DNA of 30,166 nucleotides from Oscillospiraceae bacterium (GCA_029067025.1 JAIEFH010000295.1:1-30166), one strand, 5' to 3'. Counted from the stretch's first letter, positions 8,798 through 16,763 are shown. Numbers and translations are program-made. The notes: generated by a model from the letters alone, not told the origin.

Positions 8798-9238
8798 TTA
8801 TTTAAACCCCATAAACTTCTCAAACATATCGGACATATCCAATGGATTCTTTTTCGGACTTTGACCGGACACCTTAGATTCATCGGTAATATCACCAGTC
8901 TCAGGATCAAACCCAAAGAAGCTGGCAAAGCCGCCGGCCATCTGAGAGAAGTCTATCGGCCCACCAGTCGGCGCGCGAGGAGCAGTCCGTGCAGCCCCTG
9001 ACCGCTTATTTGGCTGCTCCCGCTGAGTCGGCTGCTGAGCTGCATCGTAGGATTTCCGCTTCTCCGAATCACCCAGCGTCTCATAGGCCTCGTTGACCTC
9101 CTTAAACCTGGCCTCCGCCTGCGGATCGTCCGGGTGCAGATCCGGGTGCAGCTGCTTAGCCAGCTTTCGGTAAGCCTTCTTGATTTCATCGTCTGTAGCG
9201 GTCGGCGCCACGCCCAGCCGCTGATATAATTCATTCAT
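8798..9238 (-). CDS. J-domain co-chaperone (DnaJ-like, short)
   Basis: Residues 1-68 are a canonical J domain with the HPD tripeptide at 31-33 (KQLHPDLHPDD) and the helix IV region FKEVNEAYETLGDSEKRKSYD. The rest is a proline/glycine-rich linker and a short tail rich in Phe and Met (MFEKFMGFK at the very end). It lacks the zinc-finger and substrate-binding domains of housekeeping DnaJ (146 residues against about 375). J domains stimulate ATP hydrolysis by Hsp70 proteins, so it most likely serves the Hsp70-fold ATPase at the end of this operon. The ATG has a strong GGGAGGATC site. It lies downstream of the tube-gene terminator, so it is probably expressed at a lower level than the tube genes. 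Confidence 0.93.
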   Translation of the reverse strand: MNELYQRLGVAPTATDDEIKKAYRKLAKQLHPDLHPDDPQAEARFKEVNEAYETLGDSEKRKSYDAAQQPTQREQPNKRSGAARTAPRAPTGGPIDFSQMAGGFASFFGFDPETGDITDESKVSGQSPKKNPLDMSDMFEKFMGFK

Positions 9239-9265
9239 TTCACGATCCTCCCATCATATGGCCCT

Positions 9266-9303
9266 CGCGCAAAAGCCGCTGAAACAGCAGCGGCCCTTGC
9301 GCG
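9266..9303. other. strong GC-rich hairpin between tube and J-domain genes
   Basis: CGCGCAA at 9266-9272 pairs with TTGCGCG at 9297-9303, and GCCGCT at 9275-9280 pairs with AGCGGC at 9289-9294. A second small hairpin, AAAGAAC with GTTCTTT, lies at 9312-9329. With the terminator next to them they form a cluster of three hairpins in about 100 bases. A likely role is protecting the 3' end of the tube mRNA or tuning read-through into the J-domain gene. Confidence 0.6.
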
Positions 9304-9330
9304 GCAGTCACAAAGAACGGGTGTTCTTTC

Positions 9331-9367
9331 AAAAAAGGGCGCGCCCAACTAAGAGTCGGACGCGCCC
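9331..9367 (-). terminator. intrinsic terminator after the tube-like genes
   Basis: On the minus strand GGGCGCG (9367-9361) pairs with CGCGCCC (9343-9337), and a run of six T follows (9336-9331). It sits 56 bases after the last tube-like gene and before the J-domain gene. It would lower, probably not abolish, transcription of the rest of the operon. Confidence 0.75.
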
Positions 9368-9422
9368 CCTGCTTTACGCGAATTGCCGCGTCGCACAATG
9401 ATCGATTGGATGTATGATCCGC

Positions 9423-9851
9423 TTACGCGGCGGGATAGCCGCCCTCGATGGCGATGTTGGCCAGCTTGTCCTTCTTCTGCTTCACATTCAGGTGGAAGGT
9501 GCCCACGCCCTCAGTGTTGCCGAAGTCCTCGGTGTAGTTGACCACAAAGGCGTTGGGGAAGGTGTACTTCCGCTCCACGATGCCGGCCTGGATGATCTCC
9601 ACCGTCACCTTGCGGTAGCAGTTGGAGGTCTCAGCGGGAACCATGGACCACAGGCCCATCTGGCGGGTGGAATCCTCGGGGTCGCCGTCCACGGCGGTCA
9701 GGATCTTGCCGGAAATGTCCAGGGTGCAGCCCACGTCCTTGGTGCGGGCGTTGGAGTCCAGAGGGATGTCGGTCTTGTAGATGACCTTTTCAACGCACTC
9801 CTTGGCAACTTCGAAGCTGCCCTGGCCTTCAATCGTAACTCTCAAAGACAT
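9423..9851 (-). CDS. Hcp/tail-tube-like protein, copy 2
   Basis: This 142-residue protein is a paralogue of the next gene upstream: both share DSNAR near residue 32, a WSxVPxE block, SYRKV/CYRKV, a PNAFV strand and the end VKQKKDK followed by AIEGG. The strand order, with (K)YTFPNAFVVNYTEDF near residue 95-110 and a final strand FHLNVKQKK, is like the Hcp / phage tail-tube fold, where the same place reads KYTFTDxxV. Tube proteins stack as hexameric rings inside a contractile sheath. The call rests on pattern, size and the sheath-like neighbour rather than a full motif. I recall relatives with the automatic name membrane-associated protease 1, but no protease motif is visible. The ATG has AAAGGAGCG upstream. 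The gene is followed by hairpins and a terminator. Confidence 0.8.
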   Translation of the reverse strand: MSLRVTIEGQGSFEVAKECVEKVIYKTDIPLDSNARTKDVGCTLDISGKILTAVDGDPEDSTRQMGLWSMVPAETSNCYRKVTVEIIQAGIVERKYTFPNAFVVNYTEDFGNTEGVGTFHLNVKQKKDKLANIAIEGGYPAA

Positions 9852-9871
9852 CGTTCACTCGCTCCTTTCTC

Positions 9872-10300
9872 TTATTCGCCGCTGAACCCGCCCTCGATGG
9901 CGGTGTCCGTCGTCTTATCCTTCTTCTGCTTGACGTGCAGATAGAACTCGCCCACGCCGGTCTTATCGTCCAGACTCTCGGAGTACTCCATGACGAAGGC
10001 GTTGGGCAGGGTGATCTGCCGAACCACCTGGGAGGCTGAGATGACGTCCACCTTCACCTTCCGATAGCTGTCCGCAGACTCGCTGGGCACCACGCTCCAC
10101 TTGGCCAGGTTGAGCGTGGAGTCCTGTTCCTCGCCGCCCAGGGAGAAGAGCATTTTGCCCCAGATCTTCAGCGAAGCGCCGTTGTCGGTAGCACGAGCGT
10201 TGGAGTCCTCGGGGATTTCGCTGCGGAACTCCACGTTCTTAATGCATCTTTCGCTCAGCTTGACGGGGCCGGATCCATCAATTTCCAATCTGAATCCCAT
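9872..10300 (-). CDS. Hcp/tail-tube-like protein, copy 1
   Basis: A 142-residue paralogue of the downstream gene, close to half identical by eye, with no gap over the full length. Shared landmarks are PEDSNAR/PLDSNAR, the KWSVVPSE block, YRKVKVDVI, LPNAFVMEYSE and YLHVKQKKDK. The predicted structure is all beta with no signal peptide or membrane segment, as expected for an Hcp/tail-tube type subunit. It has the strongest ribosome site of the operon (AGGAGGT, ATG nine bases later), suiting a protein needed in many copies. It lies 22 bases after the sheath-like gene. Two tube genes in a row could make a mixed tube, or one may cap it. The tube assignment is inference. Confidence 0.8.
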   Translation of the reverse strand: MGFRLEIDGSGPVKLSERCIKNVEFRSEIPEDSNARATDNGASLKIWGKMLFSLGGEEQDSTLNLAKWSVVPSESADSYRKVKVDVISASQVVRQITLPNAFVMEYSESLDDKTGVGEFYLHVKQKKDKTTDTAIEGGFSGE

Positions 10301-10322
10301 GGTTACATTACCTCCTGATCAT

Positions 10323-12506
10323 TTATGATTTTTTAGAAGAAAGGCGGTTGATCTCGACTTCCAGATTGCGTGCGTTACCATCGTAGTAGATGGTCAGGTC
10401 GCACAGGCCGGTGGTCTCATCAATCGAGTAGCCCAGATCGTCACCTTCATCTAACACAGCATTGATGCAGTCCTGCTTGGCTACCCACTGGCTCTTCTGG
10501 CTGGTGGGATTGTTCGAGAAGAACATCTTGATCCGGTCTTCCTTGAAGTCACCGGTGGCATGGCGCAGGATGCGCTCAATATAAGTTGTCACCTGCGTCT
10601 TATACGCGGGTTCATAGGTGGCCCGCTCAGGGTCATACAGCAGGTTGCGGGCCTTGTAAATGGTAATCTCCGTGATGTTCTTTCCATCCAAGGCGGCGTT
10701 CTCCGACGCAAAGACCCAGCCGAAGTTCCGGCGATTGATCTGATCCTTGATCGTGTTGGTAAAGCCGGTGATCTCCTTGGGCATGGTGGTGCGGGTCCAC
10801 AGGGCATGATCCCCGGACTCCACATCGTAGCGCACGCCGGGCAGCTCAGTGTCATACTTCTTGCGGCGGTAGTGGTCATGCAGGTAGTCCGGGCACTGGC
10901 AGGCAGCTCGGAAACCGGCGGCCACATAGGATGCGCCAATGTAGACGCCCTCGATCCAGAGCCGCATGATGTCTTCCTTGGCGTCAGAGAGCTGCGCCAC
11001 ATTGTCATCATTGATGGTCATCAGCTTATCCAGCGTCACGCCGGACTTGTTTTTGGGGATCACGGTGAAGTTGGGGATGCAGGGGATGGCGTACTCACTA
11101 TAGGGTCGGTTCACCAGCGGTTCACAGCGGTCGATGTACTTTTGGACACCCTCTGCGGCCACGTTGTCAAAGGTGGTGTCGTCGCGTCCCTCAAAGGAGA
11201 AGAAGGTTTCCACCTTGTAGTCCTTCAGCACATCCAGCAGGGTGGCCAGGGTCTCCATGCTGTTTACATCCTCGTTCTGCTTGTGGATGTTGCCGGCGAA
11301 GCGCTCACGGCGCAGCTTTGCACCCTCTTTGGGATTGATGGACACGTTGGGGAAGATGGCGTACCAGACGGTGTCGGAGAAATTGTTCTTCCCGTTGGTG
11401 CTGTTCAGATAGGCGTGAAGGGTGGGGAGGTTGGTGCTCTTGGCCAACATCTCGGGGCGGATATTGGCCACCAGCAGCGTGGGCACCATGCCCTTCACAC
11501 GGCACTTGTACTGGTCGAAGAACATCTTCACACCCAGCATCTTCTCCACCAGGGGCTTGACCACCTTGATGAAGCCGTCCTTGGCCTCCTTGTAGAACTG
11601 GAGGTAGGAATTGTAATTGGCGACCTCCCGCTCCACGTCGATCTGGGTCTGGATGGTGGAGGGCAGCGGGCAGAAGGTGCGCACGACCAGATCCTTTACA
11701 TAATCGGTCGGGCACTCGTTGACCTGCTGATAGTCCTCCTCCAGGGTCTCGATCAGGCCGGTGTTGATATGGTCGTCGATGGTGGCCAGAGCGGTGGTCT
11801 CCTGCTTCGGGGCCTCCAGGACCTTCAGTTCGCCGTTGTCGCCCATGGTCAGCATACCCAGCGCGATCTGATTGGGATTGATCCCCTGATCGCCGGCGCC
11901 CAGCAGCAGGCGGGTCTTGATGTCCTCAATAGCCAGTGGCAGCATGGCCAGGACATTGTTGTAGTTGTCGCTGGCCGACTCAAACAGGACATTCAGCTTG
12001 TCGCCCACATCCAGCCGGGCGGGATCGCCCTCTTCCAGTGCGGCGTACTTGCTGTAGTTGTAGCGGATCTCCTTACGGACCTGCCGGATGTCCTCCATCA
12101 CCTTCTTGGGGGAGATCATGTCCAGCAGATGCTCAAACCCGAAGTCCACGTTGAGGACACCCTGGGACTTTTTAGATTCCATCAGGGAGAACAGCATCTT
12201 CAGGAAGTCGTTCTGCTGGTTCAGCGGAATCACGGTGAGCATATTCTCCGGGATGCTCTCCGGCTTCTTCAGGGTGTAGCGGACGGTCTGCGTGTTGGCG
12301 TCATAGAAGCTGTAGATGCAGGGGGCGAATTTCTCCTGGAACTCCTCATAGCTCCGGCACAACAGGGCCTCATTGATTTCTTTGATCTTGTCGTCACTGA
12401 GGCTGTCGATGCCCCTCACATCGCCGATCATGGTGAGCAAGTCCAGCTTTTCCGGATTGAACTCCTCCAGAAGAAGGGTGCGGTTGGTCTGGCTGATGAT
12501 CTTCAA
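10323..12506 (-). CDS. large sheath-like (TssC-like) protein
   Basis: The 727-residue soluble protein has no membrane helix. It starts at TTG (12506) behind AAAGGGATG; the next in-frame ATG would cut a well-formed N-terminus. The C-terminal third has features seen in contractile sheath subunits: a conserved-looking helix-turn region (INRRNFGWVFASENAALDG), a strand ITEITIYKARNLLY, a long helix (TYIERILRHATGDF), and a final beta arm (CDLTIYYDGNARNLEVEINRL) like the handshake strand of TssC/phage sheath. The gene sits directly upstream of two tube-like genes, the usual sheath-tube order. It is much longer than TssC (about 490), so if it is a sheath it has an extra N-terminal domain. I cannot exclude an unrelated structural protein. 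No ATPase or nuclease motif is visible. Confidence 0.75.
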   Translation of the reverse strand: MKIISQTNRTLLLEEFNPEKLDLLTMIGDVRGIDSLSDDKIKEINEALLCRSYEEFQEKFAPCIYSFYDANTQTVRYTLKKPESIPENMLTVIPLNQQNDFLKMLFSLMESKKSQGVLNVDFGFEHLLDMISPKKVMEDIRQVRKEIRYNYSKYAALEEGDPARLDVGDKLNVLFESASDNYNNVLAMLPLAIEDIKTRLLLGAGDQGINPNQIALGMLTMGDNGELKVLEAPKQETTALATIDDHINTGLIETLEEDYQQVNECPTDYVKDLVVRTFCPLPSTIQTQIDVEREVANYNSYLQFYKEAKDGFIKVVKPLVEKMLGVKMFFDQYKCRVKGMVPTLLVANIRPEMLAKSTNLPTLHAYLNSTNGKNNFSDTVWYAIFPNVSINPKEGAKLRRERFAGNIHKQNEDVNSMETLATLLDVLKDYKVETFFSFEGRDDTTFDNVAAEGVQKYIDRCEPLVNRPYSEYAIPCIPNFTVIPKNKSGVTLDKLMTINDDNVAQLSDAKEDIMRLWIEGVYIGASYVAAGFRAACQCPDYLHDHYRRKKYDTELPGVRYDVESGDHALWTRTTMPKEITGFTNTIKDQINRRNFGWVFASENAALDGKNITEITIYKARNLLYDPERATYEPAYKTQVTTYIERILRHATGDFKEDRIKMFFSNNPTSQKSQWVAKQDCINAVLDEGDDLGYSIDETTGLCDLTIYYDGNARNLEVEINRLSSKKS

Positions 12507-12559
12507 GTAATCACATCCCTTTGTTTAATTTTAATATGTAGACCATAGCAGGCAGAATT

Positions 12560-14407
12560 TTAATGTCGTTCACCCGCCAGAAGTCTCATGTCACTGGGCT
12601 TTACATCCCGGTATTGAAGGGCAATTTCACTGCGTTCATCTTCAAAAGTAATGTCCACCTTTGAGTTGAGACTGATTTGATAGCTGCGACCCTTCATCAG
12701 AATTTCACGGTTCTGCATCAGTGTGCAGTCGGATTCGTTGGTCAGCAGCAGGCAATGGCCCGCGGCAGGCTGGAAGGAAATCTTGTCTGCCCCTTCAAAT
12801 GGCTCGTCCACTTCACAGCTGTCCAAAATTTCCTGCAGAGAGAGCTTTTTGCCGCCAGGAATACGGAACAGGTTGTAGGTAAGCGGAGGGAAGTCATGGC
12901 CAGAAAGCGTGTTGGTAATGTAAATGTTCAGGCGCCCTACATACCCATACCGGCTGGTTTCCTCCACCTGGGTCTCCGATTTGGAACCTGCAACAGCCGC
13001 TGGAACTATGGCCTTTGCTTTCTTCCTGCCGGACACAAGCCGAATAATCAGTATAGCGATAAACGCCAGCAGAATCAGTGAGCCGACAATAATCTGCGGG
13101 CGGTAATCCTCCTGCCGGGGCTTTGGCGGCGCGGGTGGCCCTTCCAACTCCACGAAAACCGGCTGCTCCAGAATCAGGTTGGTGTCCAGTTTCGTAAAGT
13201 CAAACTGGACAGCAGCCTTCGTGTCATCCTCGACAGTACGTTGGAAGATGATTGCCCCATCTTTCAGGTAGCAGGGGATAGTATCACCGTCAGCTGTCAC
13301 CTGAACCAACAGGCCCTGGAAAACGGTGTCTGCCAGCATCTGCCTGTCTGAATCGCCCGCATCAAAAAATGTAGCAGCGACGTCTGCCACCCTCTCGCAG
13401 TACTCAGCCTCCGGCAGCCCCGGCTCGGGATCGGTATAGGACACGTCAAGCTGAGTCGTCAGTACATACTCTGAGATGACATCGACCTTTACCTGGCCCC
13501 CGGCCTGACCTTGAAAGGTGATATGTACTGTGGTATCCATTGGATGATCCAGTTCCAGCAGGGTATATCGGGTGCCGCTGTATTGCCAGCCATTGACCGC
13601 GCTGAAGTCTGCCTTCAGATTCTGAATCGGGTTTCCGCTGGTCAGGAGAATGCGGGTTCTGCTGGTATTGACCGAGGGGATGTTTACTGTGATATCCTCT
13701 GTGCCGCCGTCCGTATCCACAATAGCGGCCCGGGTCTTTTTAACACCCAACTGCTCCATCAGGATGGAATCGATCACACTTTGGATATCCGTGGATTGCG
13801 GCGCGTGGTAATTGATGCCATTGGTCTGAGTCGCAGCAGAAAAGATAGTATTATCGTCGTCCTCCATATCGGCTCCCAGCCCGATCACATGGATGCGGAC
13901 ACCCTGCGCCTGTGCCGTTTCTACCGCAGCCTGAAACAAGCCGGAGGACTCAGCGGTAGCTTTATCGCTGCTCATGATGATTTCACCGTCTGACAGGATT
14001 ACGACTGTCTTTTCGGTGGCATCCACCGTATCCAGCAGTTCCATAGCCGTTGTCAGACCTGCCCCGGCGTTGGTATAGCCAGTGTAGGTCACGGAGTCCA
14101 CCGCCTCCATGACCAGCTCCCGGTCATGGCTGTTCTGCATCCCAATGCTGGAGACTACGCTGTTGTTGTAAGCGGCAAAGCCGACATAATAATTAGACGG
14201 CAGGCTGTAAATGAGCTGGGCGATGCTGTCTTTTGCCAGCCCTTCCCGGTCGTTGCTGTTCATGCTGTTGCTCGCGTCCAGCAGGAACACGATCGCTTTG
14301 GATGTACCCGGGGGCAAATTCGCTGCGAACGCCTGCGCCTGGACGCGCGGTACCAGCAGAAAGCAGATTAAGCTGATCAGGCATAAGCGCAAATGCTTCC
14401 TTTTCAC
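12560..14407 (-). CDS. secreted/membrane VWA-domain protein with FHA-like cytoplasmic tail
   Basis: The frame is open from an ATG at 14431, but GGGGAGGAG lies inside that extra stretch, seven bases before a GTG at 14407. The GTG start gives an immediate signal peptide (KRKHLRLCLISLICFLLV, cleavage near QAQAFA). A VWA domain follows with the full MIDAS: DASNSM, the Thr in TGYTNAG, and LSDGE. After a beta-rich extracellular part comes a proline linker and one membrane helix (about 436-458). The 150-residue cytoplasmic tail looks like a divergent FHA fold (YNLFRIPGGKKLSLQEIL, then NREILMKGRSYQISLNSKVDITF). It thus links the outside to the phospho-signalling proteins of the operon. It is the first gene after promoter P1. 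The domain calls are firm except the FHA tail. Confidence 0.9.
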   Translation of the reverse strand: MKRKHLRLCLISLICFLLVPRVQAQAFAANLPPGTSKAIVFLLDASNSMNSNDREGLAKDSIAQLIYSLPSNYYVGFAAYNNSVVSSIGMQNSHDRELVMEAVDSVTYTGYTNAGAGLTTAMELLDTVDATEKTVVILSDGEIIMSSDKATAESSGLFQAAVETAQAQGVRIHVIGLGADMEDDDNTIFSAATQTNGINYHAPQSTDIQSVIDSILMEQLGVKKTRAAIVDTDGGTEDITVNIPSVNTSRTRILLTSGNPIQNLKADFSAVNGWQYSGTRYTLLELDHPMDTTVHITFQGQAGGQVKVDVISEYVLTTQLDVSYTDPEPGLPEAEYCERVADVAATFFDAGDSDRQMLADTVFQGLLVQVTADGDTIPCYLKDGAIIFQRTVEDDTKAAVQFDFTKLDTNLILEQPVFVELEGPPAPPKPRQEDYRPQIIVGSLILLAFIAILIIRLVSGRKKAKAIVPAAVAGSKSETQVEETSRYGYVGRLNIYITNTLSGHDFPPLTYNLFRIPGGKKLSLQEILDSCEVDEPFEGADKISFQPAAGHCLLLTNESDCTLMQNREILMKGRSYQISLNSKVDITFEDERSEIALQYRDVKPSDMRLLAGERH

Positions 14408-14480
14408 GGTAAAGCTCCTCCCCGGGTTCATTCTGTTCGTTGTATGGGTGTGGCACAGGCACCGAATTGTTCCTTACGTT

Positions 14481-14520
14481 ATGTATATGTTGGAAAGGCC
14501 CGGTTTGGGGACAAATTTTT
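14481..14520 (-). promoter_or_regulatory. promoter P1, probable ECF-sigma type, of the apparatus operon
   Basis: On the minus strand a T-rich block and TTGTCC (-35 like) are followed after 18 bases by ACATATACAT (-10 like). The same 40-base layout occurs at 16231-16270. P1 lies about 70 bases before the GTG of the VWA gene. The stretch 14408-14715 holds no gene apart from this element; AT-rich tracts upstream (14511-14560 and 14630-14660) may be UP-like or regulatory. Confidence 0.7.
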
Positions 14521-14715
14521 CCTTTTTTCGACAAATCCGTTAAAAAATTTCCTGTGATGGCAGTCCCATTTGTTGCCCACCATTTATTTCCCATCCAATG
14601 GGCATGTGTCACGGGGAGACTGGTTGAGAACAATTTTTTGGAAAATTGCAAAAAAGGGTTGCCTGTGTACTCAAGAATACCCGGGGGAATGTTCAACTCA
14701 TGGGCGTGAGCGCAT

Positions 14716-14768
14716 AAAAAGCACCCCGCCCATCCAGTTAAAGGACTGGATGGGCGGGGTGCCTTTTT
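14716..14768. terminator. very strong bidirectional intrinsic terminator
   Basis: An 18-base perfect stem (GCACCCCGCCCATCCAGT at 14721-14738 against 14745-14762) has a 6-base loop. Five A precede it and five T follow it, so it works on both strands. It isolates the sigma/anti-sigma/secreted-protein operon from the VWA operon. Confidence 0.95.
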
Positions 14769-14789
14769 CACCAGTAAGTGGTGCTGCTT

Positions 14790-15236
14790 TTATGGGATTG
14801 CGGTCACCGTAGGCGTCGTCGAGGGGATCGTATCAAAGCCGGTGCTGTTCCGGGCGGTCAGATAGACTTTGGCATAGTACTTATAGCCCGGTGTGCCCGT
14901 ATAGGTGACATTGCTCCCGTGATACATACCGCTGCCCAGCATATTTTCGCAGTCCGGGTCGGTGGGGAGAATCGTTTTGACCCACCTTGCCCCGGTGCCG
15001 TCATCTTCATAAACCAGAACAGAAGCCGCCCCCAGCGTGGTCATGGGCGCGGGGGCGGTTACACGAAAAGTGATCAACAGTTTGCCCCCGCTTTGTGGAA
15101 TGATATCTGATTGCGTTCCGGCTATGTAATTGCTTGCAAGGGGCATAATATCGTTAGACGCAAAGGCGGCAGCGGTAGTATTTAACAGGAGCAGGCACGC
15201 CAAAATTACCGCAAGGCTGCGCGAAACTTTTTGCAT
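14790..15236 (-). CDS. small secreted beta-rich protein (DUF6147-like)
   Basis: The 148-residue protein has a clear signal peptide (VSRSLAVILACLLLLNTTAAAFA) and a predicted all-beta mature part of about 120 residues: GGKLLITFRVTAP, LGAASVLVYEDDG, WVKTILP, VTYTGTPGYKYYAKVYLTARN. Layout and length resemble the small exported proteins often placed next to sigma/anti-sigma pairs in Clostridia (DUF6147, from memory). It starts five bases after the anti-sigma stop, with only a weak ribosome site, so translation is probably coupled. It is followed by the strong terminator, making it the last gene of the sigma operon. It could be a ligand or lid for the anti-sigma sensor domain, or a cell-wall component; this is inference. 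Confidence 0.85.
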   Translation of the reverse strand: MQKVSRSLAVILACLLLLNTTAAAFASNDIMPLASNYIAGTQSDIIPQSGGKLLITFRVTAPAPMTTLGAASVLVYEDDGTGARWVKTILPTDPDCENMLGSGMYHGSNVTYTGTPGYKYYAKVYLTARNSTGFDTIPSTTPTVTAIP

Positions 15237-15241
15237 ACTTG

Positions 15242-16210
15242 TTACTCATTCCTTACATAGATTGATTTGACTATTTCAGACAGTTCTTCGAAAGTTACAT
15301 CAGCGGTGATATAACCCTCAAATGCGCCGTTTGACCAAGCAGCGCATTCCCTCTCGCCGTTTCTCATCATATAAAATGTGCAGTTTTCAAGTTCGATTGT
15401 TGTAACGCCTTCATCATCCTTTTGCCACTCGGTATAGGTGCTGCTATGTGAATCCCGATGCATGGTGATTTGTACGGCGATCCATCGTTCCTCGCAGCAA
15501 TAATTCGCTTGGAAAATAACTACCCGTGGGCTTGATGTATCATCCACCTTTACTGAGTCTATTGCAAAGCCGTCGGGAACCCAAGTGGGCGCAAGGGGTT
15601 CTGTTACTCCATGTATATCCAGCGCTTCCTGAAGGGTTGCATATTCCACGTCCATGATTGGGGGTTCCTTTTCGCTGTCCGTGTCGCCGGTCTCCGATGC
15701 AGAGACAAATGAGAATATGTCCTGCGTCCACCGGGCAAAGGCCCCCCACAGGTCGTATCCCAGCGCATATGCTGTGACCGTCATGAGACTGAGCAGCACA
15801 GCGACAGCGGCCGCAATAGCGGCAACCCGCCCCAGGTGGCGTTTGGTACGCGCGGGGATATGCTTTTTGCCGTCTGTGGAAGAAGTGTCGGAAACAGAGA
15901 CCGTAGCTTCCGTGTGGCCGGGTTCGTCATCATCGAAATCGTAAAGCGAACGACCATCCTTTAAATATGGGAGATACTTGGTCTGGAACGTTTCCCATGC
16001 CGTATCGACATCAACTTCTGAGTATCGACCGGTAGGATGTTCTCTTTCGCGTTTTGCAATCACCTCCGAAATATATAAGATTTCATCAATATCGGATTCC
16101 TCGCCATCGGGTAATTCAGCATCCAGGCGCAGAAGTTCCTCTAAAGATTCCGTACTCATTTCATCATATTTTGAATAGTCCTTTCTATTCCCGCTATCGA
16201 GTCCGGACAC
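15242..16210 (-). CDS. membrane anti-sigma factor-like protein with DUF4367-like sensor domain
   Basis: The 322-residue protein starts at GTG behind AAAGGGGG. The cytoplasmic N-terminal half is acidic (LEELLRLDAELPDGEESDIDEIL; SEVDVDTAWETFQ) and should hold the sigma-binding part. A basic stretch (ARTKRHLGR) precedes one membrane helix (about residues 127-148, VAAIAAAVAVLLSLMTVTAYAL). The outside part ends in a DUF4367-like domain: WVPDGFAIDSVKV, VVIFQANY, IAVQITMH, TTIELENCTFYMM and FEELSEIVKSIY. This arrangement is typical of clostridial anti-sigma proteins. It lies directly downstream of the ECF sigma gene, but has its own promoter P2 in the gap, so sigma activity would raise its own inhibitor. 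It probably senses an envelope signal through the outer domain. Confidence 0.87.
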   Translation of the reverse strand: MSGLDSGNRKDYSKYDEMSTESLEELLRLDAELPDGEESDIDEILYISEVIAKREREHPTGRYSEVDVDTAWETFQTKYLPYLKDGRSLYDFDDDEPGHTEATVSVSDTSSTDGKKHIPARTKRHLGRVAAIAAAVAVLLSLMTVTAYALGYDLWGAFARWTQDIFSFVSASETGDTDSEKEPPIMDVEYATLQEALDIHGVTEPLAPTWVPDGFAIDSVKVDDTSSPRVVIFQANYCCEERWIAVQITMHRDSHSSTYTEWQKDDEGVTTIELENCTFYMMRNGERECAAWSNGAFEGYITADVTFEELSEIVKSIYVRNE

Positions 16211-16230
16211 TATTGATCCCCCTTTCTAAT

Positions 16231-16270
16231 ATGTATATGTCAGGTTTGTCTCCGACAGGGACAATTTTTT
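16231..16270 (-). promoter_or_regulatory. promoter P2, probable ECF-sigma type, of the anti-sigma gene
   Basis: TTGTCC, 18 bases, then ACATATACAT on the minus strand, with an A/T-rich block before TTGTCC; it matches P1 in both blocks and in exact spacing. It fills the gap between the sigma stop codon (16272) and the anti-sigma GTG (16210), with about 15-20 bases of leader. Confidence 0.7.
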
Positions 16271-16271
16271 A

Positions 16272-16763
16272 TTATTGGGAAAATTTTTTGCAGAGATACG
16301 CCCGGATTCTTTGTACTCGCTTTTTACAGGCTTCAACTGAGATACCAAATTCATCAGCTGCCTCTTTCATGGTGTAATCTTTGATCGCAATCAGTTTGAA
16401 TAGTTGAAAGTCTTCCCTTTGCGAGACATCTCCATACAAAATATCGACATCCGTCTCATCATATGTACCAAGAAGCTCAAATCCCTCAAAGTCCAGAGAT
16501 ATGATAGCCAACTTCTTCATTTTTGTTCGCTGACGCTTGATATTTCTAATCATGTTCTTGAGTGTTTGCATCAGCCAGCCCTTGGGGTTATTGCTCTGCA
16601 AGAGCTCATCACTCTTTGCACATGCAATGCAAAAGACATCTTGCGTTGCTTCTTCAGCAAGATGAGGATCGCTCAAAACATTTTTCGCATACACGTATAG
16701 CGTCTCATACATTTCTCTATACAACTGCCCAATCTGTTCATTTCGCAGGCTGCAGTCACACAT
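16272..16763 (-). CDS. ECF-type RNA polymerase sigma factor
   Basis: The 163-residue protein has the two ECF regions. Sigma-2 is at about residues 12-80: LYVYAKNVLSDPHLAEEATQDVF, then NPKGWLMQTLKNMIRNIKRQ. Sigma-4 is at about 110-160: FQLFKLIAIKDYTMKEAADEFGISVEACKKRVQRIRAYL, a clear helix-turn-helix that reads the -35 element. It directs RNA polymerase to specific promoters and is held by the downstream membrane anti-sigma protein. P2, in the gap after this gene, matches P1 of the apparatus operon, so P1 and P2 are its likely targets. The ATG has GGTGGTGAG upstream. It lies 37 bases after the XRE regulator gene and may be read with it. Confidence 0.93.
   Translation of the reverse strand: MCDCSLRNEQIGQLYREMYETLYVYAKNVLSDPHLAEEATQDVFCIACAKSDELLQSNNPKGWLMQTLKNMIRNIKRQRTKMKKLAIISLDFEGFELLGTYDETDVDILYGDVSQREDFQLFKLIAIKDYTMKEAADEFGISVEACKKRVQRIRAYLCKKFSQ

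Noticed and set aside
10560..12548. A 662-codon plus-strand open frame opposite the sheath-like gene.
   Set aside because: It has no ribosome site, is extremely rich in Leu, Val, Gly, His and Gln as expected for an antisense shadow, and the minus-strand frame has far better protein character and spacing.
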